DNA from: Marinirhabdus gelatinilytica
Lineage (GTDB): Bacteria; Bacteroidota; Bacteroidia; Flavobacteriales; Flavobacteriaceae
DNA length: 64,000 bases
Reading direction: 5' to 3'
Assembly (NCBI RefSeq): GCF_003353425.1
Contig: NZ_QRAO01000001.1
Location: 1,199,984-1,263,983 of the forward strand
In this document: positions 16,171-25,307 of the stretch, piece after piece
Layout of the letters: the number at the start of each line of letters is the position of its first letter
Position numbering within the stretch: position 1 is the stretch's first letter
Notes under the pieces: model-generated
Seen by the model: only the letters and a program-made list of their open reading frames with translations
Databases searched by the model: none
What the model was told of the DNA's origin: nothing
Made by a program: the position numbers and the translations under genes

Positions 16171-16866
16171 TTGAAACAAAAAACGTCTTTTTCAATAAAA
16201 AACTGGAACGAGGACGACCGCCCAAGGGAAAAATTGCTCTCCAAGGGCAGGGCGGCGCTATCAGACTCGGAGCTTATAGCAATATTGATTGGTAGCGGTA
16301 GCAGGGAAGAGAGTGCAGTGGCTCTTAGCAAACGTATGCTAGGCTCTGTAGGTAATAAACTGGATAAACTTGGCAAACTGTCAATTAAGGAACTCATGGC
16401 GTTTAAGGGAATTGGCGAAGCAAAGGCCGTGAGTATCGCTGCTGCTATGGAACTAGGAAAAAGGCGTGGTGCAGAAGAAGGGGTAAAGCTCAATAAAATC
16501 ACTTCCAGCAAATCTGTGTTCAAGTTATTACAACCGCTCTTGGGCGAATTGACCCACGAGGAATTCTGGATTTTGTACCTTAATAATTCCAATAAAATAC
16601 TTCAGAAACTACAACTTAGCAAGGGAGGTATCACAGGTACTTTGGTAGATGTTCGTATCGTTTACAAAACGGCTTTGCAATTGGGGGCAGTGGGAATTAT
16701 CTTGGTGCACAACCATCCCAGTGGAACATTAGTACCCAGTGGTTCCGATAAAAACGTAACAAGAAAACTTAAGGTAGCAGGCGAGAGTCTGGACATAAAA
16801 GTACTTGACCATGTTATCATTACAGAAAAAGCTTATTTCAGTTTTGCAGATGCGGGTATTTTATAA
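16171..16866 (+). CDS. radC: RadC-family JAB1/MPN-domain protein
   Basis: A 231-residue RadC protein. The N-terminal helix-hairpin-helix part includes DDRPREKLLSKGRAALSD and LMAFKGIGEAKAVSI; the C-terminal JAMM metalloprotease-like domain has VHNHPSGTLVPSGSD, with the metal ligands His, His and Asp. Despite the name, a direct DNA-repair role is not established for this family. Translation most likely begins at TTG 16171 (KQKTSFSIKNWNEDDRP), giving the usual family length; no ATG is available near it. Confidence 0.93.
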   Translation: MKQKTSFSIKNWNEDDRPREKLLSKGRAALSDSELIAILIGSGSREESAVALSKRMLGSVGNKLDKLGKLSIKELMAFKGIGEAKAVSIAAAMELGKRRGAEEGVKLNKITSSKSVFKLLQPLLGELTHEEFWILYLNNSNKILQKLQLSKGGITGTLVDVRIVYKTALQLGAVGIILVHNHPSGTLVPSGSDKNVTRKLKVAGESLDIKVLDHVIITEKAYFSFADAGIL

Positions 16867-16927
16867 CTACCATTTTCCATACTTTGACAACCAATAGGTT
16901 TGTTATTTTATTAGCTTTACACAACCT

Positions 16928-18220
16928 ATGCTGTTAGTACACACTCAAAAAATTACCACAAGGCTCACCTATTCCTTTAAACATATATTGTTCAGGGTGT
17001 TAGGGTGTGATGTATCCTTCACCACTTCATTGGAAGAATTTGTGAGTTATAGTGGGGCAAAGATGTCCTATGGCAAACAGCCTTTGTCCACCGAGCTCTT
17101 TGTCCAGGAATTTGGATTATTGTCCCAAAACGGTATAGAGGCCATAGACATACTAGTAAAACCTTGGGAGGAGGTTCCTGCTTTTTTTTCCACTAGTGAA
17201 AAAAGTTGTATCCCTTTCGATATTTTTTCGGCAGCATTTTATCTTTTAAGTCGGTATGAAGAATACCTACCGCATGTTAAAGATGAAAAGGGGAGATACC
17301 CAGCACACGAAAGCTTGGCGGCAGAACATAATTTTTTAGAATTACCCGTCATAGATATCTGGGCATATAAATTCAAGGCGGTACTGGCAACCACATATCC
17401 TAAGCTACATTTTTCTCCCAAGCAAATGAAGGTTCATACCCTACTCAGTGTACAACAGCCCTTTCAATATAACCAAAAAGGCTTGTTTAGGTCGGCTTTA
17501 GGCTACTTGCAAGACCTAACATCGGGCAACTTTAAAGAAATGGGACAAAGAACCCAAGTACTACTGGGTATGCGTAAAGATAGTTTCGACACCTTTACTT
17601 GGATCGTGAACATAAGCAAACGTAGCAGTGCGAAACTGACAGCTTTTTTCCTTCTCGGCGAACACGAGACCTATGAGGCAAGCCTTAATACACATCGTAA
17701 GGCCTTTAAGGAACTCGTGAAATATGTTGGCGATTATACTGAGATTGGACTCCTGTATTCAGGTTCTTCCCTAGAGAGATATGAAACTTTACAAGCCGAA
17801 AAAAAACGGATAGAAGCAATTACGAACCGAAGCCTAATCTCTGCAAAACAAGCGAACTTCCACGTAAACCTCCCTGAAAATTATAGAAACCTAATTGAAC
17901 TGGAAATTGTAAAGGACTATACCATGGCATACCATGATGCCCCTGGTTTTAGGGCAGGGACGTGTACCCCATTTTTATTCTACGATCTGGATTTTGAGAT
18001 AAAGACACCACTTATGTTGCATCCGGTATCGGTAACTTCAACTGGGTTGGGACACTTACAAAAGCAAGAAATTGAGGAAACGGTAACACAGCTCATGCAG
18101 CGCGTAAAAGAAGTGAATGGCGTATTCAGCATGGTTTTCAACAATAGAGATTTTACAAGCGCACCAGAACATACCTTATGGCGCAAACTTTTTTCTGAAA
18201 CACTACAGAACAATGGATAA
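16928..18220 (+). CDS. DUF7033 / polysaccharide-deacetylase-like protein
   Basis: A 430-residue protein that matches my memory of a flavobacterial family annotated as polysaccharide deacetylase with an N-terminal DUF7033 domain. The N-terminal part has IPFDIFSAAFYLLSRYEEY followed by GRYPAHESLAAEHNFLELP; the C-terminal half (about 240-425) has the alternating pattern of a TIM-barrel deacetylase-like domain, with GLLYSGSS and YHDAPGFRAGTCTPFLFYD. The usual NodB Asp-His-His triad is not evident, so enzymatic activity is doubtful. The following HAD gene overlaps its last 8 bp, so both are co-translated. Confidence 0.75.
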   Translation: MLLVHTQKITTRLTYSFKHILFRVLGCDVSFTTSLEEFVSYSGAKMSYGKQPLSTELFVQEFGLLSQNGIEAIDILVKPWEEVPAFFSTSEKSCIPFDIFSAAFYLLSRYEEYLPHVKDEKGRYPAHESLAAEHNFLELPVIDIWAYKFKAVLATTYPKLHFSPKQMKVHTLLSVQQPFQYNQKGLFRSALGYLQDLTSGNFKEMGQRTQVLLGMRKDSFDTFTWIVNISKRSSAKLTAFFLLGEHETYEASLNTHRKAFKELVKYVGDYTEIGLLYSGSSLERYETLQAEKKRIEAITNRSLISAKQANFHVNLPENYRNLIELEIVKDYTMAYHDAPGFRAGTCTPFLFYDLDFEIKTPLMLHPVSVTSTGLGHLQKQEIEETVTQLMQRVKEVNGVFSMVFNNRDFTSAPEHTLWRKLFSETLQNNG

Positions 18221-18896
18221 TATAACCGATGTCTTTTTCGATCTGGACCATACCCTCTGGGATTTCGACAAAAATTCCAGCTTAGCTTTTAAGCGTGTTT
18301 TTGCCAACCATAGATTAGATATTGCCCTTGAAGAATTCTTACGGTTTTACGAACCCATAAATTTAGAGTACTGGAAAGCATATCGGGAAGAGCGGGTTTC
18401 TAAACAAGAGCTGCGAAGAGGAAGATTGGTAGATACTTTCAGAAAACTGAAAAGAGAATACGATATAGAGGTAATAGATACCTTGGCTGAAGCATATATA
18501 ACTGAACTGCCCGGAGACAACTACTTATTAAAGGGTGCCCATGAAATTTTGGACTATTTGTTCCCAAAATATAACCTGCATATTATCACCAATGGCTTTA
18601 CCCAGGTACAGCATGTAAAAATGAAGAACAGCGGTATTGGAAAATATTTTAAGACCATAACAACCTCCGAGGCCGTTGGAGTAAAAAAACCAAATCCTCT
18701 TGTCTTTAAAACAGCACTGGATTCAGCAGACGCAATACCAGAAAATAGCATTATGATAGGCGATTCTTTTGAAGCGGATATCCTTGGAGCAAAAGCGGTG
18801 AAGATGCATACCATTTTCTATAATTACCGAAATGAAAAACCACCCGGTACTTTCAGCGTGGCAAACAGCTTGCTGGATATCAAAAAATTTCTTTAG
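18213..18896 (+). CDS. YjjG-like HAD phosphatase (noncanonical pyrimidine nucleotidase)
   Basis: A 227-residue HAD-superfamily protein. Motif I is FFDLDHTLWDFD with the two catalytic Asp, motif II is the Thr/Ser region IITNGF, motif III the Lys in GVKKPNPLVF, and motif IV GDSFEADILGA. YjjG-type enzymes dephosphorylate unusual pyrimidine nucleotides in the cytoplasm; the exact substrate cannot be read here. I use ATG 18213, which gives the standard MDNITDVFFDLDHTLW start and overlaps the upstream stop by 8 bp. Confidence 0.92.
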   Translation: MDNITDVFFDLDHTLWDFDKNSSLAFKRVFANHRLDIALEEFLRFYEPINLEYWKAYREERVSKQELRRGRLVDTFRKLKREYDIEVIDTLAEAYITELPGDNYLLKGAHEILDYLFPKYNLHIITNGFTQVQHVKMKNSGIGKYFKTITTSEAVGVKKPNPLVFKTALDSADAIPENSIMIGDSFEADILGAKAVKMHTIFYNYRNEKPPGTFSVANSLLDIKKFL

Positions 18897-18946
18897 ATAC
18901 TAAGAGACTCCATTTGGGCGTTATCATAGCACATATCCCCAAATGT

Positions 18947-19498
18947 ATGCTGAAGAATCCTCAAATTCCCCTATTTATATTAATTGGTGCTTTCCTGTGT
19001 TTGTCGTGTGTAAAAGACACCAACTTTGACGATGCGGACAACATAGTGCTCACGCCGGTAGTAGAGCTGGATTTAATCTATTTTAATCTCAACGCCAGTG
19101 ACTTTTTCGACACTATTTCCAATACTCCCCGTCTACAGATAATTGATACTACCGAAATAAAATTCCTTGACGATGCTTTTGTGCAGGAAGACCTTGAGCG
19201 GGCAGAATTCTTGTTCAATTTCACCAACAGCATCCCACGTAGTTTTCAGGTAGGTTTTCAATTTTTGAACGAACAGAACGACACTACCTACACCACACAA
19301 ACCAATGTACTTGCTGGCACTGCACTAGATACCGAAACTACCATTTTTACTGAAGCGGTTGCCAATGAAGAGATTATGGACCTTACCCGAGCCAATAAGG
19401 TAGTAGTCGCTGTGACCATCCCATCTGCAGATGCAGCCCTAGAGGGTATGCTCAACCTGAAATCCAAGACAACATACTTTTTAGAGATAGAGGATTGA
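18947..19498 (+). CDS. Lipoprotein of unknown function
   Basis: A 183-residue lipoprotein precursor: MLKNPQIPLFILIGAFLCLSC gives basic start, hydrophobic core and lipobox CLSC (residues split over two short quotes: FLCL, SC). The mature part is acidic and beta-rich, with FLFNFTNSIPRSFQVGFQFL. No family recognised, though similar small lipoproteins precede DUF5723 proteins in this group. It lies 12 bp before the DUF5723 gene and likely shares its mRNA. ATG 18947 is chosen over an upstream TTG because it starts the signal sequence. Confidence 0.8.
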   Translation: MLKNPQIPLFILIGAFLCLSCVKDTNFDDADNIVLTPVVELDLIYFNLNASDFFDTISNTPRLQIIDTTEIKFLDDAFVQEDLERAEFLFNFTNSIPRSFQVGFQFLNEQNDTTYTTQTNVLAGTALDTETTIFTEAVANEEIMDLTRANKVVVAVTIPSADAALEGMLNLKSKTTYFLEIED

Positions 19499-19510
19499 TA
19501 TACTAATACT

Positions 19511-20920
19511 ATGAAAAATTGTTGTTATGTCCTCTTTGCCCTCATGGCAGTGGTTTGCAATGCGCAAAACAAACAGGTTTTGTATGGCTTAAAGGAAACC
19601 CCACAAAGTGTATTGCTGAACCCTGGCATAGAAGTACCACAAAAAGTACATTTTGGGATTCCGTTTTTATCACAAATCCACGTAAATGCAGGTTCTTCAG
19701 GAGTGACTGTGTTCGATATTTTTGGTGCTAGCGACCTTGACATCAACCAACGTATCAGAAGTAAGATTTTCGAACTTTCTGATAAGGATTTCTTTACCGC
19801 AACCCAACAGTTAGAGCTTTTCAATATAGGCTGGCGCAGTAAAGGAGATATTTATTTTTCTGGAGGAATCTACCAAGAGTTGGATTTTATAAGCTATTTT
19901 CCAAGGGATCTGGCCATTTTGGCTTGGGAAGGCAATAGGGATTATCTAGATTATCCGTTCGATTTGGGACAGTTATCGGTCACTGCAGACCTTACTACGG
20001 TATATCATTTTGGGGTAAACAAACAACTCGCCAATAGGCTCACGGTAGGGGTGAGGGGGAAAGTATATTCCAATATGCTCAATATAAGTAGCACCAACAA
20101 TACAGGAACTTTTACCACAAGCTTAGATACAGATGGTGTAAATATTTACGACCATACCGTGACCGATGCCAACGTTACGGTACAAACCTCTGGCGTTGCC
20201 TCCCTTGAGGAAAAGAACGGGGCTGGAGAAGTAGCAGGTTCAGTTTTGGGGCGTGCTTTTTTTGGAGGAAATCTTGGCGTGGGGATAGACATAGGTGCAA
20301 CCTATCACGTTTCAGATAGAATTACGGCCACTGCAAGTGTTTTGGACATAGGTGCGGTGTTTCATACCAAAGATGTGGAAACGTACAATGCTGAAGGCTC
20401 CTACACCTTAAATGGTATTGAACTTATCTTTCCACCACTCAATCAAGGCGAAGCGACTATCCCTTATTTCGGTAACCTCGAAGATGAAATTGAAGAAGAA
20501 ATTCCTATAGATACTTTAACTTCTGGCTATACAAGGTGGAGACCCTTGAAAGTAAACGCAAGTGCAGAGTATGGCTTTGGGAATATTTTTGGAGGTGGGG
20601 AGTGTGATTGTAGAAACCCTGGAGCATCCCAAACTTGGCAACAAGCGGTAGGGGTACAGTACTATGCAATTGCCCGGCCCAAAGGACCGCAAATGGCAGG
20701 GACCATTTATTACAGGCGTACATTTACAGAGGGACTTTCTGCAAAGGCTACGTATACCGTGGACAGCTTTAGTGCCTCCAATGTGGGGCTGGGAGTGGTT
20801 GCAAATGTAGGGAAGCTAAATATGTTCCTAGCAGCAGATAACCTCTTAACCTACGGCAATATTGCAAAGGCAAAAAGTGTATCTTTACAGCTGGGTTTTA
20901 ATATTATCATAGATGAATAA
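19511..20920 (+). CDS. DUF5723-family outer-membrane protein
   Basis: A 469-residue protein with a signal peptide ending ...VCNAQ and a long beta-barrel-like body. The opening LYGLKETPQSVLLNPG and repeated strands such as LTVGVRGKVYSNMLNIS and MFLAADNLLTYGNI fit DUF5723, a Bacteroidota outer-membrane family of unknown function sometimes linked to cell-surface or gliding-type envelope genes. Two cysteines in GGGECDCRNPG are unusual for an outer-membrane barrel. It is flanked by a lipoprotein gene upstream and overlaps the next gene by 8 bp, forming a three-gene unit. Confidence 0.82.
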   Translation: MKNCCYVLFALMAVVCNAQNKQVLYGLKETPQSVLLNPGIEVPQKVHFGIPFLSQIHVNAGSSGVTVFDIFGASDLDINQRIRSKIFELSDKDFFTATQQLELFNIGWRSKGDIYFSGGIYQELDFISYFPRDLAILAWEGNRDYLDYPFDLGQLSVTADLTTVYHFGVNKQLANRLTVGVRGKVYSNMLNISSTNNTGTFTTSLDTDGVNIYDHTVTDANVTVQTSGVASLEEKNGAGEVAGSVLGRAFFGGNLGVGIDIGATYHVSDRITATASVLDIGAVFHTKDVETYNAEGSYTLNGIELIFPPLNQGEATIPYFGNLEDEIEEEIPIDTLTSGYTRWRPLKVNASAEYGFGNIFGGGECDCRNPGASQTWQQAVGVQYYAIARPKGPQMAGTIYYRRTFTEGLSAKATYTVDSFSASNVGLGVVANVGKLNMFLAADNLLTYGNIAKAKSVSLQLGFNIIIDE

Positions 20921-21722
20921 GAAAAAATTTGTATTGTGTTTTGTCCTGCTGTTTAGTGTGATAACAGCCGTTCCGCAGCAGTCCATGAGTGAATATAGTT
21001 TTATTGAAGTACCGGAAAATTTCGACTTTTTAGATGAAAAGGATAAGTACCAGCTAAACTCACTCACAAAGTTTCTCTTTAACAAGCATGGTTTTAATGC
21101 CTATTTTCCCAACGAACTACCTAACGTAAAACGTTGTGACGGTCTCTATGCTTCTGTGGAGAGCAAGCTGGGGTTTATTTATACTAGGACCGTTGTAATT
21201 GTGAAAGACTGTAACGGGTTTGAGCTGTTTAGGAGCGAAGAAGGAAAAAGCAAACTGAAAGAATATCGAAAAACCTACCAAGAGTCCCTGCGTAATGCCT
21301 TTTTGAGTTTTGAAGGCTTGGGCGTTTCACAGAAAGACCCTGGGACAAAAGCAGAAACATCAGAAAATAATAATAATGCTTTAAACAATGGAAATGTTGA
21401 AGCAGCGGCCAAGAATAAAACTGAGACTATCGCTGTAGTTGAAACGTCGGTCCATAATTTCCCAACAGCAAGATTTTCAACCTATAAGGTCGAAAAAGAA
21501 TCCTATTTGTTGCGCAAAACAAAGGAAGGCTATACACTTTTTAAAGAAAACATGGCCTCCGAAGGTGATTTGGAGGAAATGGGAACGCTAATGCTTATTG
21601 GCGATACCCTACAGTTTAAAACAACCGAAGGTGTGCAGCATAATGCTTCTTTTGACGCTGAAAAAAATCTAACAATTATACTACCCTCAGGCAAACAGCA
21701 CTACAAGTTGGTCCAGAATTAA
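20913..21722 (+). CDS. Secreted protein of unknown function
   Basis: A 269-residue protein with signal peptide MNKKKFVLCFVLLFSVITAV. Region 1 (about 28-125) contains LNSLTKFLFNKHGFNAYF and TRTVVIVKDCNGFELF; region 2 is an Asn/Glu-rich linker with NNNNALNNGN; region 3 (about 185-265) is beta-rich with YKVEKESYLLRKTKEGYTL. It overlaps the DUF5723 gene by 8 bp and converges with rarA (4-bp overlap of the two ends). I recognise no family; the coupling suggests an envelope role with its two upstream neighbours. Confidence 0.8.
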   Translation: MNKKKFVLCFVLLFSVITAVPQQSMSEYSFIEVPENFDFLDEKDKYQLNSLTKFLFNKHGFNAYFPNELPNVKRCDGLYASVESKLGFIYTRTVVIVKDCNGFELFRSEEGKSKLKEYRKTYQESLRNAFLSFEGLGVSQKDPGTKAETSENNNNALNNGNVEAAAKNKTETIAVVETSVHNFPTARFSTYKVEKESYLLRKTKEGYTLFKENMASEGDLEEMGTLMLIGDTLQFKTTEGVQHNASFDAEKNLTIILPSGKQHYKLVQN

Positions 21723-22996
21723 AAATCATATTTGTCTTTCCACAATTTTTTTAGATAGGTACTAATGGATTGCTCTTTTGGATTATTTCCCGGTCTATAA
21801 AATGTAGTTCCTGAAATTTCTTCGGGTAAAAACTCATGTGGTACAAAATTACCGTCATAATTATGTGCGTATTGATAGTTTTTACCGTACCCCAACTCCT
21901 TCATCAGCTTTGTGGGCGCATTTCTAATAGATAATGGTACTGATAGGTCACCTGTTTGCCTAACCGCTTGTTGCGCTTTGTTTATGGCCTCATAACTTGC
22001 ATTGCTTTTTTGGGAGGTGGCCAGATATAGTGCGCATTGGCTCAAAATTATCCTCGACTCTGGGTATCCAATGGTATTTACCGCTTGGAATGTGTTGTTT
22101 GCCAAGACAAGGGCAGTGGGATTTGCATTGCCTATATCTTCAGCAGCCAGTATAAGCATCCGTCTTGCGATAAATTTAACGTCCTCACCGCCTTCAATCA
22201 TCCTGGCAAGCCAATATACGGTAGCATTTGGGTCGCTTCCCCTAATAGACTTTATAAATGCCGAAACTATGTCGTAATGCATTTCACCAGTTTTGTCGTA
22301 CAGCACCGTGTTTTTCTGTACCTTTTGCATTACAAGCTCGTTGGTAATGAGTACGGTTTCCTTGTTTTCAGAAAGCACAACGAGTTCTAGCATGTTCAAT
22401 AACTTTCTTGCATCACCTCCAGAGAGTCGTATCAGGGCTTCGGTTTCCTTTAGTGCAATCTTCAGTGTAGAGAGTTTTTCATCTTTAGTGATTGCAATCT
22501 GTAACAGTTCATTTAAATCTTCTTTGCTGAAAGCCTTTAAAATATAAACTTGGCAACGCGACAATAATGCAGGAATAACTTCAAAACTTGGATTTTCGGT
22601 AGTAGCACCAATAAGGGTTACCCAGCCCTTTTCTACGGCGCCCAAAAGTGAATCTTGCTGGGATTTGCTAAAACGATGAATCTCATCTATAAACAGAATA
22701 GGGTTTTTTGTGGTAAACAGCCCATCGCTCTTTTTTGCTTTATTTATAACTTCCCTAACTGCAGCAACACCACTATCTACAGCGCTCAAGGTGTAAAATG
22801 GTCTTTCAGACTCTTTGGCTATAATGGTCGCTAGCGTTGTTTTTCCTGTGCCCGGTGGCCCCCACAATATTAAAGAGGGCAGTATTCCAGATTGTAATTG
22901 CGAGGTAAGTGAGCCTTTTGGCCCTACCAAATGTTCTTGGCTTAAGTATCCTTCCAGTGTTTTTGGCCTTATTCTTTCAGCAAGTGGTGTATTCAT
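21719..22996 (-). CDS. rarA: Replication-associated recombination protein A (AAA+ ATPase)
   Basis: RarA (MgsA) is a clamp-loader-like AAA+ ATPase that acts at stalled replication forks. The 425-residue protein has Walker [12 protein letters not shown], Walker [17 protein letters not shown], sensor 1 [11 protein letters not shown], arginine finger region LLSRCQVY, and the C-terminal tetramerisation part with [19 protein letters not shown]. The length fits the family. It is transcribed alone on the minus strand and its end overlaps the convergent gene by 4 bp. Confidence 0.97.
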   Translation of the reverse strand: MNTPLAERIRPKTLEGYLSQEHLVGPKGSLTSQLQSGILPSLILWGPPGTGKTTLATIIAKESERPFYTLSAVDSGVAAVREVINKAKKSDGLFTTKNPILFIDEIHRFSKSQQDSLLGAVEKGWVTLIGATTENPSFEVIPALLSRCQVYILKAFSKEDLNELLQIAITKDEKLSTLKIALKETEALIRLSGGDARKLLNMLELVVLSENKETVLITNELVMQKVQKNTVLYDKTGEMHYDIVSAFIKSIRGSDPNATVYWLARMIEGGEDVKFIARRMLILAAEDIGNANPTALVLANNTFQAVNTIGYPESRIILSQCALYLATSQKSNASYEAINKAQQAVRQTGDLSVPLSIRNAPTKLMKELGYGKNYQYAHNYDGNFVPHEFLPEEISGTTFYRPGNNPKEQSISTYLKKLWKDKYDF

Positions 22997-23081
22997 TTAG
23001 TAAATTTACGATAATCGAATTTTTATAGACTGACAATTTTGCACAAAACTATATTGGGCTTATTTTTTGACCTCTAAAATT

Positions 23082-23858
23082 ATGGGAAGCAAACAACCAT
23101 TACAATTTACGATAGATGTTATCATCTACCCGCTGCTGTTTGTTTTTACTGCTTGGTTGGTATTTTGGGTAGAAACGCGTTTTAATCTCAATTTAAACTA
23201 TCTAGGCATTTTGCCCCAAGATTTCAAGGGGCTAAGAGGAGTGTTGTTCTCGCCATTCATACACAGCAGTCTTAAACATCTCTTTAATAATTCTATCCCA
23301 ATTATAGTATTGGGAACTGCGCTGTTCTATTTTTATCGAAATATAAAGTGGAAAGTATTTGCAATCGGTTTTTTACTAACAGGATTGCTCACTTGGTCCA
23401 TTGGCCGGCAAGCCTACCATATTGGAGCCAGTGGCATTGTATATTTGCTAGCTTCATTCCTTTTTTTTAAGGGGATTTTTTCAAAACAATATCAACTTAC
23501 TGCTTTGGCACTCGTGGTGGTTTTCCTCTACGGAAGTTTATTGTGGTACGTGTTTCCCATAGATCCAAAGATTTCTTGGGAAGGTCATTTATCAGGCTTT
23601 CTCGTAGGGTTTGTACTGGCTTTGGTCTTCAGAAAGAACCCAATAGAAAACAAAAAATTTGACTGGGAAAAGGAGAGCTATGTAGAAGAAGAGGACGAGT
23701 TCATGAAATGTTTTGATGAACATGGAAACTTTATTGAAACTCCCAAGGACGAAATTGAAATTGATGAAACCGATACCGAAGAAAACAATCTAAACGTCTC
23801 CAAACAGAGAAAGATAACGATTACGTATACCCTGAAGAATGAACCTGACGCAGATTGA
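23082..23858 (+). CDS. Rhomboid-family intramembrane serine protease
   Basis: A 258-residue polytopic membrane protein. The catalytic dyad is visible: Ser in HIGASGIVYLLAS and His in WEGHLSGFLVG; the family HLFNN and an upstream hydrophobic N-terminal helix are also present. About six transmembrane helices occupy residues 10-190. The cytosolic C-terminal tail is acidic (VEEEDEFMKCFDEHG, DETDTEENN). Rhomboids cut membrane proteins within or near their transmembrane segments; no substrate can be predicted. ATG 23082 is preferred to TTG 23067. Confidence 0.93.
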   Translation: MGSKQPLQFTIDVIIYPLLFVFTAWLVFWVETRFNLNLNYLGILPQDFKGLRGVLFSPFIHSSLKHLFNNSIPIIVLGTALFYFYRNIKWKVFAIGFLLTGLLTWSIGRQAYHIGASGIVYLLASFLFFKGIFSKQYQLTALALVVVFLYGSLLWYVFPIDPKISWEGHLSGFLVGFVLALVFRKNPIENKKFDWEKESYVEEEDEFMKCFDEHGNFIETPKDEIEIDETDTEENNLNVSKQRKITITYTLKNEPDAD

Positions 23859-23876
23859 TTCACAATCCAAGCTAAA

Positions 23877-24614
23877 TCAGTGGTTCCTTTGCCTGATCAC
23901 TTCATAAAGAAAGGTACCACAGGCCACCGAAACATTAAGGGAGTTAATTGTTCCAAGTAGGGGGATGGAAGCACTCTTGTCCACGATAGAAAGGACCGAT
24001 TTTGAGATTCCCCTCCCTTCTGATCCCATTATTAAAGCCAATGGCTTCTTAAGGTCTAGGTCGTATAGATATGAACCACTCTTTTCGGTAGCTGCAACTG
24101 TGGTAATGCCAGAACCTTGAAGGTAAAAGATTGCATCTTTGATATGGTCAACTTTACATATAGGTATATTAAATATAGCCCCTGCAGAAGTTTTTACAGT
24201 ATCCCCGCTCACTGGAGCTCCACCTTTCTTTTGAATGATTACAGCGTCTACACCTGTGCACTCTGCAGTTCTCAAGATAGCTCCAAAGTTTCTTACGTCA
24301 CTAATTTGGTCCAACACCACAAATAAGGGAGTCTCCTTTGTGGCTAAAATAGTTTCAACAGTATCTTCAAAAGGTGGGAATGATATTGGTGAAATAATTG
24401 CTACTATACCTTGATGGTTACCCTTAGTGAGCCTATTCAACTTTTCAATGGGGACTTCATTGATAGTTATGCTCAAGGTTTCAGCATCGTTAATAATAGA
24501 TTGTATCTTGGGGTTTTGTATGTCTTTTTGAACGTATAATTTGTCTAAGGTCTTGTTTGCTTTAAGTGCTTCAATAACTGGGTATATACCAAAAACTTTA
24601 CTTTCTTTTTTCAT
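23877..24614 (-). CDS. rlmB: 23S rRNA 2'-O-ribose methyltransferase RlmB (TrmH/SpoU family)
   Basis: A 245-residue SPOUT methyltransferase. The N-terminal substrate-binding part begins VFGIYPVIEALKANKTLD; the knotted catalytic domain has LDQISDVRNFGAILRTAEC (motif 1), LIMGSEGRGISKSVL (motif 2) and LNSLNVSVACGTFLYEV (motif 3). RlmB methylates G2251 (E. coli numbering) in the peptidyl-transferase P loop. The gene is convergent with the rhomboid gene and starts just after the SusCD-operon terminator on the same strand. Confidence 0.93.
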   Translation of the reverse strand: MKKESKVFGIYPVIEALKANKTLDKLYVQKDIQNPKIQSIINDAETLSITINEVPIEKLNRLTKGNHQGIVAIISPISFPPFEDTVETILATKETPLFVVLDQISDVRNFGAILRTAECTGVDAVIIQKKGGAPVSGDTVKTSAGAIFNIPICKVDHIKDAIFYLQGSGITTVAATEKSGSYLYDLDLKKPLALIMGSEGRGISKSVLSIVDKSASIPLLGTINSLNVSVACGTFLYEVIRQRNH

Positions 24615-24623
24615 AGTATAAAA

Positions 24624-24655
24624 ATAAAAAAACCACCACGAAATTCGTGGTGGTT
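24624..24655 (-). terminator. Intrinsic terminator of the SusC-SusD operon
   Basis: On the minus strand AACCACCACGAA pairs with TTCGTGGTGGTT (24655-24644 with 24642-24631, perfect 12 bp, tiny loop) and is followed by TTTTTATTTT. It lies after the third gene of the operon (ends 24680) and just before rlmB (start 24614). Confidence 0.92.
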
Positions 24656-24679
24656 ACTTATATAACTTAAATAAGTTTA

Positions 24680-25282
24680 TTAATCTTCAACAGGTGGGTC
24701 TGTAAACTCAACTTCATAGTTAAAGGCTTGTAAAAGACCTTCAGCAGTAAGAAGTACATTATCTGTTGTTCCCATATTCCAAGCACCAGGTTCTGCTACG
24801 AAATCAGGATCACTAGGATCTAGATCAGGAGTAGGTTGGATAAACGCGGTTGCTTCAGAGTTGTATACAACACCATCTGTAGTAGTAGCAGTTCCGAAGA
24901 ACTCAAAACTATCACCTTCTTGGAAGGTTTCGATTGGCACATTAAACAATGCTGCCATATCTGCACCTGTAAATCCTACATCAAAAGGGAACGTGGTAGT
25001 GCTTCTAAAAGACAAGGTGTCTTCAGGAGCTCCATCAAAATCTCCCACTACTTCCAATTCATAGCTGGCAACTGTTCCATTAGGATCTTCTACCATAGCA
25101 TCAAAATTAGCACTTGTAGGATCTGCGCCTGCATCAAAAACAGGAGCCTCAACAAATTTTATAAAGCCTCCATTGCCTAGCTCAGGAAATCTTGCTTTGT
25201 CTTCATCTTCACAACTTGTGAACGTCCCGGCAGCGAGTACAACTCCCAAGGCTACTGAGAATATTTTATTTATATTTTTCAT
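24680..25282 (-). CDS. Small lipoprotein, third gene of the SusC-SusD operon
   Basis: A 200-residue lipoprotein precursor: MKNINKIFSVALGVVLAAG, then lipobox TSC and an acidic EDEDK, typical of a surface-export signal in Bacteroidota lipoproteins. The body is acidic with beta-sandwich-like character (NGTVASYELEVVGDFDGAP). It occupies the position of SusE/SusF-type surface lipoproteins, but is shorter and I recognise no family. It is 25 bp after the susD-like stop and followed by the operon terminator, so it is part of the same transport system; it may bind the same ligand at the cell surface. Confidence 0.82.
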   Translation of the reverse strand: MKNINKIFSVALGVVLAAGTFTSCEDEDKARFPELGNGGFIKFVEAPVFDAGADPTSANFDAMVEDPNGTVASYELEVVGDFDGAPEDTLSFRSTTTFPFDVGFTGADMAALFNVPIETFQEGDSFEFFGTATTTDGVVYNSEATAFIQPTPDLDPSDPDFVAEPGAWNMGTTDNVLLTAEGLLQAFNYEVEFTDPPVED

Positions 25283-25307
25283 AATAGTAGTAAATTTTTA
25301 AGATTAA

